This document shows positions 26,693 through 35,520 of a stretch of 64,000 nucleotides of DNA, piece by piece; within the stretch, counting starts at the first letter, position 1, and the number at the start of each line of letters is the position of its first letter. The notes beneath the pieces were generated by a model. It did not search any database and was not told where the DNA came from. It was given only the letters and a program-made list of their open reading frames with translations. This DNA comes from Xanthomarina sp035306605 (lineage in GTDB: Bacteria; Bacteroidota; Bacteroidia; Flavobacteriales; Flavobacteriaceae). The stretch lies in assembly GCA_035306605.1 (NCBI GenBank), contig DATGNR010000012.1, one strand, 5' to 3'. The position numbers and the translations under genes are program-made.

Positions 26693-27349
26693 ATGCAGCA
26701 CTTTACATTCCTTTTATTCTTCTTTTTCACATTAACTCTATCGGCACAAGACCTTATTATCACCACAGATAATGAAGAAATTGCTTCAAAAGTGGAAGAA
26801 ATTCACATTGAAACTATTTCCTATAAAAAAACAGATAACCTAGCAGGACCTACATACTACATTAAGAAATCGGAGGTGTCGAAAATTATTTTCGAAAATG
26901 GAAATGAAGAAACTTTTGATGTTACAGCAGCGAATGGAGAACACCGTGCAATTTCTATGGAAGAAACCGAGGCATTTATAGAAGAATACATGGGACTATA
27001 CTGCTACGACCATAATGGTTATTTGAAAAATCAATACAAAGCAAAGGTTGAAGGAGACTATTTAAGATTGACCTTGTGGAATAAAAACAAAACCAAAGAA
27101 ATAAGTAGTTATTTATACGATTTTAAACGCGTATACAGCTTTAGGAAACCTGATGTACGTAGTGGTGATCTTGCCTATTTAAACATCCATGTTCCTGTTT
27201 TAGTAAACGAGAAAAAAGACAAGTGGGAAAGACTAAAATTAGTTATCAGTGTAGAAGGCCATGATAACGCCGAATCCATTATAAATGCATTAAAACATTA
27301 CAACTACCTACTAAAAAATAAAAGTAAAAAACCTGGTCAAAAATTTTAG
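26693..27349 (+). CDS. Secreted protein of unknown function
   Basis: A 218-residue protein with signal peptide (1-18, LTLSAQ), then the sequence DLIITTDNEEIASKVEEI and ISYKKTDNLAGPTYYIKKSEVSKI, a pattern often seen in Bacteroidetes periplasmic proteins in which a beta domain is followed by a Lys-rich C-terminus. Function is unknown. It is separated by 81 bp from the glycosyltransferase gene. Confidence 0.65.
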   Translation: MQHFTFLLFFFFTLTLSAQDLIITTDNEEIASKVEEIHIETISYKKTDNLAGPTYYIKKSEVSKIIFENGNEETFDVTAANGEHRAISMEETEAFIEEYMGLYCYDHNGYLKNQYKAKVEGDYLRLTLWNKNKTKEISSYLYDFKRVYSFRKPDVRSGDLAYLNIHVPVLVNEKKDKWERLKLVISVEGHDNAESIINALKHYNYLLKNKSKKPGQKF

Positions 27350-27371
27350 TCCTAAATATTATAACTATCTC

Positions 27372-27401
27372 TTTGAATAAGAAGAAAAATCAGTAATTTC
27401 G
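27372..27401 (+). promoter_or_regulatory. Possible promoter before the GT2-DUF2062 gene
   Basis: TTTG (27372-27375), 18 bases, then TAATTTCG (27394-27401), which differs from TAnnTTTG by one base. It lies 29 bases before the GTG start at 27431. Confidence 0.35.
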
Positions 27402-27430
27402 GAGCTATAACTAAATAAGGCCTCCTATAA

Positions 27431-28627
27431 GTGAACAACGAGCTTATTAGACAAAAAATTACCGATTTACATGTATGTGTTATCATTCCAACATACAATA
27501 ACCATCGTACCCTAAAACGGGTTTTAGATGGGGTTTTGGAATTAACCAATAACATAATTATTGTTAACGACGGTTCCACCGATGCCACTGCCAACATTTT
27601 AAAGGATTACCAAGAGCTACACCAAATACATTTCCCTCACAATAAAGGCAAAGGAATTGCTTTGCGAGAAGGATTTAATCAGGCAATTTCTTTAGGTTAT
27701 CATTTTGCTATTACCATTGATTCCGATGGGCAACATTTTCCTAGTGACATTCCAAATTTCATTAACGAACTAGACACACATGAAGGCGAAGACCTTTTGA
27801 TAATTGGTTCTCGAAACATGGAGCAAGAAGGTGTTCCAGGAAAAAGTAGCTTTGGAAATAAATTTTCAAACTTTTGGTTTTGGATAGAAACGGGCATCAA
27901 GCTTAAAGACACCCAATCTGGCTTTAGGTTGTATCCTTTAAAAGTTATTAAAGACCTGAAGTTTTACACCTCAAAATTTGAGTTTGAAATTGAAGTTATA
28001 GTAAAAACGGCATGGAAAGATATTGAAGTAAAAAACATGCCTATTAAAGTTCTTTACGATGAATCTGAGCGTGTATCTCACTTCAGACCCTTTAAGGATT
28101 TTACTAGAATTAGCATTTTAAATACCTGGTTGGTTTTTTTAACAGGAATCTATTATTTTCCTAGACGGGTTTTTAGACATATTAAAAAAAAAGGCTTTAA
28201 ACGATTTTTTACTGAAGATTTATTAGGTAGCAACGATTCGCCAAAAAAGAAAGCCCTATCCATTGCCTTAGGGACTTTTATAGGCTTCTCGCCACTTTGG
28301 GGGCTACAGACTTTTTTAGCTATTACCCTAGCTATTTTTCTTAAATTAAATAAAGCCATATCTTTTGCTTTTTCCAACGTTAGTTTACCTCCCTTTATCC
28401 CCTTTATTATTTACGCAAGTTTAGAGTTGGGTCAGTGGATTTTAGGCGAAAGAATCTCCTATTCTATAGAAGAAATGATAGAAAATTTTGAGGCATTTGA
28501 ACATCTAAAAACGTATATTGTGGGCAGTTTTACCCTATCCCTTATTGGAGCCCTTGTTTTTGGTCTTATAGGATATATTTTCTTCAGTTTTTTTAATAAG
28601 AAGAACATGGCGTTAAAGAATGACTAA
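27431..28627 (+). CDS. Glycosyltransferase family 2 fused to a DUF2062 membrane domain
   Basis: A 398-residue two-domain protein with GTG start. Residues about 15-235 form a GT-A fold with CVIIPTYNNHRTL, the DGSTDAT loop and DSDGQHFPSDI (DxD), like dolichyl-phosphate-mannose synthases. Residues about 275-390 match DUF2062: LGTFIGFSPLWGLQTF and later membrane helices. The pairing is typical of aryl polyene-type clusters (ApeJ-like context). The domain may add a sugar or act on a lipid carrier; flexirubins are not known to be glycosylated, so the substrate is open. It overlaps the next gene by 8 bases. Confidence 0.85.
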   Translation: MNNELIRQKITDLHVCVIIPTYNNHRTLKRVLDGVLELTNNIIIVNDGSTDATANILKDYQELHQIHFPHNKGKGIALREGFNQAISLGYHFAITIDSDGQHFPSDIPNFINELDTHEGEDLLIIGSRNMEQEGVPGKSSFGNKFSNFWFWIETGIKLKDTQSGFRLYPLKVIKDLKFYTSKFEFEIEVIVKTAWKDIEVKNMPIKVLYDESERVSHFRPFKDFTRISILNTWLVFLTGIYYFPRRVFRHIKKKGFKRFFTEDLLGSNDSPKKKALSIALGTFIGFSPLWGLQTFLAITLAIFLKLNKAISFAFSNVSLPPFIPFIIYASLELGQWILGERISYSIEEMIENFEAFEHLKTYIVGSFTLSLIGALVFGLIGYIFFSFFNKKNMALKND

Positions 28628-31600
28628 TTTTTTTTATAACATACACACCTACTTAGCCTCAAGGAAAATTGTAGGCTTTTTTGCCTTAATTCTAATCGTT
28701 TTTAGTTTAGGTTTTCTAGCTTCAAATATTACTTTTGAAGAGGACATCACCAAGCTTATTCCTATAAACGAAGAAAACTCCGACGCCCAAAGAGTTTTAA
28801 AATCTGTTAATTTTGCCGATAAAATAATTGTGAATATCAAAAGGGAATCCTCGGGTTCCATCAATGATTTAACACAATACGCCACCCAGTTTATTGATAG
28901 TATAAACCATAACTCAAGCAAGTATTTTACTAAAATTCAGGGGAAAGTTGCTGACGAAGACATACTCAACACCTTAGATTTTGTTTATAACAACCTACCC
29001 CATTTCTTAGAAGCATCCGATTATAAAACCATAGAAAACAAGCTTCACAAAGACAGTATTGAAGCCATCACCGTAGCCAATTACAAAACCTTGATTTCAC
29101 CTTCTGGCATGGTTGCTAAAGAAACCATATTAAGAGATCCCTTAGGTTTATCGTTTTTAGCTTTAAAAAAATTGCAGCTCTTAAGTTTCGGCAACGATTT
29201 TACCATGCAAAATGGTTTTCTAATAAGTCAGAACAAAAAGCATATTTTACTATTTATCACGCCTACTTACCCCTCTAGCGAGACTTCGGAAAACGCCATT
29301 TTTGCAGAGCAACTTTACCATATAAACTCTAAATTAAATCAAGAGTTTCATGGCAAAGTAAGTAGCGAATATTTTGGTGGTGCTTTAGTAGCTGTTGCCA
29401 ATGCCAAACAGATAAAAAAAGACATTCAATTAACTGTGGGGATTGCCATTTCAGTTCTACTGTTAATTTTAATCTTGTTCTACAGAAAATTAAGTGTGCC
29501 TGTCATTCTCTTTATTCCTACAGCTTTTGGTGCCTTACTAGCTGTCGCTTTACTTTATTTAATTCGGACAAAAATCTCGGCAGTTTCCTTAGGAATTGGT
29601 TCGGTATTGCTTGGTATTACACTTGATTATGCTTTGCATATTTTAACTCATATTCGCAGTAACAGCCATATAAAAGCCCTGTATCAAGAAATTACCAAGC
29701 CTATTTTAATGAGTAGCTTAACAACGGCTTTGGCATTTTTATGTTTGTTGTTTTTAGATTCGCAAGCACTTCAGGATTTAGGACTTTTTGCTGCTATTAG
29801 CGTTCTTGGGGCTTCAACTTTTGCGTTAATTTTCATTCCTCTAGTTTACAAATCAAAAAATGAAGCGGTAAAAAAAGCCACAGTTTTAGACAAAATAGCT
29901 TGTTATCCACTTCATAAAAACAAATGGGCATACATTGGTTTGGCGCTCCTGTTTTTCATAAGTTATTTTACCTATAAGCAAGTAACTTTCAATAATGATT
30001 TAGCTAATTTAAACTTTGAACCTACCGAGCTTCGCGAAGCACAAAACAGATTAGATGCTTTAACCAACATCAATTCCAAATCGGTTTATATTGCTGCTTA
30101 TGGAACTAATGAGCAAGATGTTCTAGAAGCAAATGACGGGGTATTTTCAACCTTAAAAAGCCTAAAGGAAAACGATAGCATCATAGGATTTAGCTCGATA
30201 AGCACTTTAATAAAATCTGCCGAAATCCAAAAGCAGCAGCTAGCCGATTGGAGAAACTTTTGGACTGAGGAAACCAAACAACAAACTAGAGAAAACCTAA
30301 TTAAAAGCGGATTGGAATTAGGCTTTAAGCCCCATAGTTTCGAAGAATTTTACACCCATTTAAATTCTGATTTCGGAGTTTTACATGCCGTAGGGTTCAA
30401 AGATTTTAATCTTATTTCCATAGATGATTATATAGCAAGCAAGGACAATTTTACAACTATTACCACCTTAGTAAAGTTAAAAGATGAACACGCTGATAAC
30501 TTATTCAAAAAGTTTGAAAATTCCCCGCAAACTCTGGTCATAGACAGAAAACAAATGAATGAAACCTTTTTAGGAAATCTAAAAACCGATTTCAACAACT
30601 TGGTTGGTTATTCCTTTTTTGTTGTGTTGATTCTTTTGTTGCTCTTTTATCGAAGCTTTTCTTTAACCTTAATAACCCTACTTCCTATTGCCTTAACTTG
30701 GGTACTAACCATTGGGATTATGGGTTTACTGGGTGTAGAATTTAATATTTTCAACATTATTATTACCACGTTTATTTTTGGTTTAGGTATTGATTATAGC
30801 ATCTTTATTACCAATGGCTTACTCCATGAATTAAGAACAGGGGAAAGCTCTTTACCAACACATAAAACTTCTATTTTACTTTCTGTAATTACCACTATTT
30901 TAGGTGTTGGGGTTTTAATATTTGCAAAACATCCAGCCTTACATAGTATTTCATTGGTATCGTTGATTGGTATCTTATCGGCCATGTTTATTTCGTTTAC
31001 CTTACAACCCCTTCTATTCATGTTTTTTGTAGGAAGTAAGCATAGCAAACCTTCACCATTTCTCATGTTCGTTCATTCTTCCATCTCATTTACTTATTAT
31101 GGTTTGGGTGGATTATTTTTATCCCTACTCGGAATTGCTTTTATGAAGGTGGTACCAATAAGTATGAAAATTAAAATGAATTGGTTTCATAAAATCATGT
31201 CGAAGTTTATGAAATCTGTTTTGGATTCTTATCCATTTTTCAAAACCAAAGTTATAAACGAGACGAAAGAAAACTTTGAAAAACAAGCCGTAATTATAGC
31301 CAATCACACCTCATTTTTAGACATTTTGGCTATAGGAATGCTGCATCCAAAAATGATTTTCTTGGTTAACGATTGGGTTTACAACTCTCCATTCTTCGGA
31401 AAAGCTGTGAAATTAGCAGGCTTTTATCCAGTATCTAGTGGCATTGAAAAAGGGGTTGACCATCTTCAGAAGAAAGTAGACCAAGGTTATAGTTTAATGG
31501 CTTTTCCAGAAGGAACCCGTTCTTATACCAACAAAATGAAGCGCTTTCATAAAGGAGCTTTCTTTTTGGCTGAACAATTTAAACTAGATATTGTACCAGT

Positions 31601-32312
31601 AATTATTCATGGAAACTCAGAAGTTCTTCCGAAAGGAAATTTCGTTATAAAAAAAGGGGTTATTACGGTTAAAATCTTAGAACGAATTCCATTTGAATCT
31701 GAGATGTTTTCTGGAACCACTAGAGATACCACAAAACTTATCAGCAGCTATTTTAAAAATCAGTTTCATGCATTTAGAAAGGAAACTGAAGATGAAACAT
31801 ATTTTCATAAAATGGTTTTAGAAGAATTTAGGTATAAGGGAGATGCCTTATACCAACGGGTAAAATCAGACCTAAAAGCAAATAAAACGGTTTATAAAAC
31901 CATCATGGATTCGGTTGGAGAAAAAGACACTATTCTGCATGTTTCAAAAACATGTGGACAGTTAGACTTCTTATTGGCTTTAGATGGTCCGGATAGAAAA
32001 ATTTTCACATATTTTGAAGATGCACCCGTTGGTAAGATTATTAAAAACAGTTACCTCAGCAACAACCATTATAAAATTTCAGTTTTTGATACCCTTGAAA
32101 AGGTATTACAACAACAAGCGAACCTGTTGATTTTAGATGAGATCCCTTTCACAAACAAGCAGCTTGAAGCCGTTATTTCAAATGGGGTTACTAAAATTAT
32201 TTTGTTACATTCAAACTTAGAGTTATCTTCAGAAATAATTAAAAATCAATTATTTGAAGTGAGTTATCAAACTGAAGACGTAATGATATTAACCAAAACA
32301 GGAGGTATTTGA
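28620..32312 (+). CDS. MMPL/RND-type transporter fused to PlsC-like acyltransferase and methyltransferase-like domains
   Basis: A 1230-residue fusion. Residues 1 to about 850 are an RND/MMPL exporter with about 12 membrane helices in two halves, each with a periplasmic loop, and GxxxDY-type helix-4 segments (LGITLDYALH, GLGIDYSIF). Residues about 870-1040 are a lysophosphatidate-acyltransferase-like domain with NHTSFLD (about 893, HxxxxD) and FPEGTRS (about 961). Residues about 1075-1230 look like a degraded class I methyltransferase fold (ILHVSKTCGQLDFLL in place of the SAM loop). Proposed role: exporting the pigment while acylating or linking it at the membrane. Overlaps neighbours at both ends. 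Confidence 0.88.
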   Translation: MTNFFYNIHTYLASRKIVGFFALILIVFSLGFLASNITFEEDITKLIPINEENSDAQRVLKSVNFADKIIVNIKRESSGSINDLTQYATQFIDSINHNSSKYFTKIQGKVADEDILNTLDFVYNNLPHFLEASDYKTIENKLHKDSIEAITVANYKTLISPSGMVAKETILRDPLGLSFLALKKLQLLSFGNDFTMQNGFLISQNKKHILLFITPTYPSSETSENAIFAEQLYHINSKLNQEFHGKVSSEYFGGALVAVANAKQIKKDIQLTVGIAISVLLLILILFYRKLSVPVILFIPTAFGALLAVALLYLIRTKISAVSLGIGSVLLGITLDYALHILTHIRSNSHIKALYQEITKPILMSSLTTALAFLCLLFLDSQALQDLGLFAAISVLGASTFALIFIPLVYKSKNEAVKKATVLDKIACYPLHKNKWAYIGLALLFFISYFTYKQVTFNNDLANLNFEPTELREAQNRLDALTNINSKSVYIAAYGTNEQDVLEANDGVFSTLKSLKENDSIIGFSSISTLIKSAEIQKQQLADWRNFWTEETKQQTRENLIKSGLELGFKPHSFEEFYTHLNSDFGVLHAVGFKDFNLISIDDYIASKDNFTTITTLVKLKDEHADNLFKKFENSPQTLVIDRKQMNETFLGNLKTDFNNLVGYSFFVVLILLLLFYRSFSLTLITLLPIALTWVLTIGIMGLLGVEFNIFNIIITTFIFGLGIDYSIFITNGLLHELRTGESSLPTHKTSILLSVITTILGVGVLIFAKHPALHSISLVSLIGILSAMFISFTLQPLLFMFFVGSKHSKPSPFLMFVHSSISFTYYGLGGLFLSLLGIAFMKVVPISMKIKMNWFHKIMSKFMKSVLDSYPFFKTKVINETKENFEKQAVIIANHTSFLDILAIGMLHPKMIFLVNDWVYNSPFFGKAVKLAGFYPVSSGIEKGVDHLQKKVDQGYSLMAFPEGTRSYTNKMKRFHKGAFFLAEQFKLDIVPVIIHGNSEVLPKGNFVIKKGVITVKILERIPFESEMFSGTTRDTTKLISSYFKNQFHAFRKETEDETYFHKMVLEEFRYKGDALYQRVKSDLKANKTVYKTIMDSVGEKDTILHVSKTCGQLDFLLALDGPDRKIFTYFEDAPVGKIIKNSYLSNNHYKISVFDTLEKVLQQQANLLILDEIPFTNKQLEAVISNGVTKIILLHSNLELSSEIIKNQLFEVSYQTEDVMILTKTGGI

Positions 32313-33853
32313 AACCAAAATCAAAATACGATGTTGTTATTGTAGGCAGTGGTTTAGGTGGCCTTGTATCGGCAGTCATTCTTGCGAAAGAAGGTTACAA
32401 AGTTTGTGTTTTGGAAAAAAATCAGCAGTATGGCGGCAACCTTCAAACCTTTGTTAGAGACAAGTCTATTTTCGATACTGGAGTACATTATATTGGGAGT
32501 TTAGATCAAGGGCAGAACCTATATCAATACTTTAATTATTTAGGGATAATGGACGAACTTGCCCTAAAAAAAATGGATGAGGAGAGCTTTGATGTTATTA
32601 CTTTTGACGACGATAACAAAGAGTATAATTATGCGCAAGGCTATGAGAAATTCTCAAAGAATTTAATTGAAGACTTTCCTGAAGAAGCTAAAGCTATTCA
32701 CGCTTACTGCGATAAAATAAAAGAAACCTGTGACAAATTTCCCCTTTACCGTTTAAAACTTGGCAGACCATATGCCGATGGCGTTTTTAAATTACAAATT
32801 CGTGAATTTCTAGAATCCATTACAGACAACAAACGCTTGCAAGCAGTCTTAGCCGGCACTAATTTTTTATATGCTGGTGATGGCTATAAAACCCCTTTTT
32901 ATGTGCATTCCTTATCTGTAAACTCATACATTCAAAGTGCGTATAGATGTTTAAATGGCGGTAGTCAAATCACCAAACTATTAATACGAAGACTTTTAGA
33001 AACCGGGGGCGAAGTTTATAAATATCATGAAGCCACAAAGTTTCAATTTACGGACGATAACATACGTTCTGTTATTTGTGAGAACGGCAATGAGATTCAG
33101 GCCGACCTATTTATTTCCAACATCGATCCAAAAGTCACACTAAAGCTTATTGAAGACGGAAAGTTAAGAAAATCATACACAAACAGAATTAAAAACATAG
33201 AAAGTACCATTGCTGCTTTTAGTTTATACATTGTTTTGAAACCTGGCAGTTTCAAGTATTTAAATAAAAACTACTATCATTTTAAATCGGTAGATGCTGT
33301 ATGGAATGCCCAACATTACACCCAAGAGAGCTGGCCTGAAAACTATATGTTATCCATGGGTGTTAAGAAAAACAACGATGCATATGGCGATAATATTACC
33401 ATTATGACCTACATGCGTTATGAAGAAGTAGAACCTTGGGAAAACACTTTCAATACGGTTGCTAACAAAAACGACAGAGGGCAAACCTACGAGGAATTCA
33501 AAAAAGAAAAAGAAGAAAAAATCATTAAAGAATTAGAGAAAAAATTCCCAAATATTCGCGAGTGTATTCTTGAAACTTATAGTTCATCACCACTATCGTA
33601 CAGAGATTATATTGCCACAAATCGTGGTTCTATGTATGGTTACTCTAAGGATGTTAATAAGTCTATGCAAACCTTTATTTCGCCTAAAACTAAAATTGAA
33701 AACTTATTATTTACGGGCCAATGTATGAATATGCATGGTATTTTAGGTGTTACTATTGGAGCTGTTGTAACCTGTTCCGAAATTTTAGGTCAGGAATATT
33801 TGTTGAATAAGATTATTGAAGCTAACAAGCCATCAGAATCAACACAAGCATGA
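32309..33853 (+). CDS. FAD-dependent phytoene desaturase/retinol-saturase-like oxidoreductase
   Basis: A 514-residue flavoprotein with the dinucleotide-binding motif VGSGLGGLVSAVILA (about 12-26) and VLEKNQQYGGNLQTF, then FDTGVHYIGS, as in carotenoid isomerase/retinol saturase relatives (CrtI/CrtISO family). C-terminal RGSMYGYSKDV and LLFTGQCMNMHG complete the FAD-binding fold. Start is TTG at 32309, preceded by GGAGG at 32301, overlapping the fusion gene's stop. In the cluster it may isomerise or desaturate the polyene chain. Carotenoid synthesis is an alternative but no phytoene synthase is present here. Confidence 0.85.
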   Translation: MKPKSKYDVVIVGSGLGGLVSAVILAKEGYKVCVLEKNQQYGGNLQTFVRDKSIFDTGVHYIGSLDQGQNLYQYFNYLGIMDELALKKMDEESFDVITFDDDNKEYNYAQGYEKFSKNLIEDFPEEAKAIHAYCDKIKETCDKFPLYRLKLGRPYADGVFKLQIREFLESITDNKRLQAVLAGTNFLYAGDGYKTPFYVHSLSVNSYIQSAYRCLNGGSQITKLLIRRLLETGGEVYKYHEATKFQFTDDNIRSVICENGNEIQADLFISNIDPKVTLKLIEDGKLRKSYTNRIKNIESTIAAFSLYIVLKPGSFKYLNKNYYHFKSVDAVWNAQHYTQESWPENYMLSMGVKKNNDAYGDNITIMTYMRYEEVEPWENTFNTVANKNDRGQTYEEFKKEKEEKIIKELEKKFPNIRECILETYSSSPLSYRDYIATNRGSMYGYSKDVNKSMQTFISPKTKIENLLFTGQCMNMHGILGVTIGAVVTCSEILGQEYLLNKIIEANKPSESTQA

Positions 33854-35520
33854 GACTAAGTCATTACATTTTATCCTTATTTACACTCCTCTTTTTAATG
33901 TCGTGTGGTGTGGCGAAATCTTTAAAAGATTCACCAGATGTAAGCGCATACAACACAAATATTCCAACACGTGAAAAAATTTCTGACACTTCCTTTACTA
34001 CCGAAAACGGGTATTTAACAAAAAACAAATTTGGACAATGGGAATTATATATTGCTGGAGATCCTTATCAAATAGGTCTAAACACCGGAAGTTTAACTGA
34101 GGAGCTTTTTATAAAACAAGAACATGCCTTTTTGAGCAAAGTGGATGACTTGGTACCATCAAAATTTAAACAATATTTACTACGAAAAGTATTGGCCTGG
34201 TACAACCGTAAAATGCATTTACATATACCTGAAGAATACAAGGCTGAAATATTAGGCATTTCAAAATATGCCGGAGACACTTATAATTATGTAGCAGACG
34301 ATTATTTGCGAATCCTTTATTTCCATAGTGCGCACGATATTGGTCACGCCCTTCAAGATTTGATGTTGGTTGGCTGTTCATCTTTTGCTGCTTGGGGAGA
34401 TAAAACCGAAGATGGGCAATTACTTATAGGAAGAAATTTTGATTTTTACGCTGGTGACGATTTTGCTAAAGACAAAATAATTGCCTTTGTAAAGCCAACC
34501 AAGGGCTACAACTTTATGTCGGTTACGTGGGCAGGCATGATAGGTGTCGTTTCTGGCATGAACGACCAAGGATTAACTGTCACCATAAACGCTGGAAAAT
34601 CGGATATTCCTTTTGTAGCCAAAACTCCTATTTCTATACTTACTCGAGAAATTTTACAATACGCTTCCACTATTGAAGAAGCCATTGAAATTGCTAAAAA
34701 GCGCCAAGTTTTTGTGTCAGAATCCATTTTAGTGGGAAGTGCTAAGGACAATAAGGCCGTTACTATTGAAGTCTCACCAAAGAATTTTGGGGTTTATGAA
34801 GTTGAGAACACCAATCAATTAATTTGCAGCAATCATTTTCAAAGCGAAGCTTATGCGAATGATAAAAACAACAGCAACCATATCGCAGAAAGTCATTCCC
34901 AATATCGTTACGATCGTATGGAGGAACTTTTAAATAAAACCCCTAAACTTACCCCACAACTAGCCGTGGATGTGTTACGGAATAAAGAAGGATTAGAAAA
35001 CAAATCCATTGGTTATGGAAACGAAAAGGCCTTAAATCAGTTATTGGCTCATCATGGCATTGTTTTTAAACCAAAAGAAGGCTTGGTTTGGGTCTCTTCA
35101 AATCCCTATCAATTAGGCGAATTCGTGGCTTATAATTTAAACACTATTTTTAGGGAAGGTCCAGAAAATAAGCAAGCCAATCCTTTAAATAACAAAGATT
35201 TGACTATTGAAGAAGATCCGTTTCAATACACAAAAGCATATTTAAACTATGAAACCTACCGGATTTTAAGAAGGAATGTTGCTAAAGCCATAAATAATAA
35301 GGAGCATTTGAGTACAGACCAACTCCTTGAATTTCAAAATACCAATCCGGAATATTGGGAAGTTTATTATTTAACGGGAAAGTACCTTTATGGTAAAAAT
35401 TATTACAGAGCCGCATTGCGTGCTTTTGAAAAAGCAAAAACTAAAGAAATTACAACAGTTCCTGACCAAGAACAGATAGATTTGTACATTAAAAAGATTA
35501 AAAGGAAATTAAACAAATGA
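33850..35520 (+). CDS. C45 family (acyltransferase/Ntn-hydrolase) lipoprotein
   Basis: A 556-residue lipoprotein (lipobox LMSC, Cys19). The core resembles the choloylglycine hydrolase/isopenicillin N acyltransferase fold: ISKYAGDTYNYVADDYLR, then VGCSSFAAWG where Cys176 would be the N-terminal nucleophile, LLIGRNFDFYAGDD, and GVVSGMNDQGLTVTINAG. Cys176 is preceded by a long segment, as with a pro-peptide. A TPR-like helical tail lies at the C-terminus. Family reactions hydrolyse or transfer acyl groups. At the outer membrane it could form or cleave the polyene-resorcinol ester. Overlaps both neighbours by 4 bases. Confidence 0.8.
   Translation: MRLSHYILSLFTLLFLMSCGVAKSLKDSPDVSAYNTNIPTREKISDTSFTTENGYLTKNKFGQWELYIAGDPYQIGLNTGSLTEELFIKQEHAFLSKVDDLVPSKFKQYLLRKVLAWYNRKMHLHIPEEYKAEILGISKYAGDTYNYVADDYLRILYFHSAHDIGHALQDLMLVGCSSFAAWGDKTEDGQLLIGRNFDFYAGDDFAKDKIIAFVKPTKGYNFMSVTWAGMIGVVSGMNDQGLTVTINAGKSDIPFVAKTPISILTREILQYASTIEEAIEIAKKRQVFVSESILVGSAKDNKAVTIEVSPKNFGVYEVENTNQLICSNHFQSEAYANDKNNSNHIAESHSQYRYDRMEELLNKTPKLTPQLAVDVLRNKEGLENKSIGYGNEKALNQLLAHHGIVFKPKEGLVWVSSNPYQLGEFVAYNLNTIFREGPENKQANPLNNKDLTIEEDPFQYTKAYLNYETYRILRRNVAKAINNKEHLSTDQLLEFQNTNPEYWEVYYLTGKYLYGKNYYRAALRAFEKAKTKEITTVPDQEQIDLYIKKIKRKLNK

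Noticed and set aside
32309..33853. Carotenoid desaturase in a carotenoid operon
   Set aside because: No phytoene synthase, lycopene cyclase or other carotenoid genes are nearby; a polyene-related role in the flexirubin cluster is more likely.
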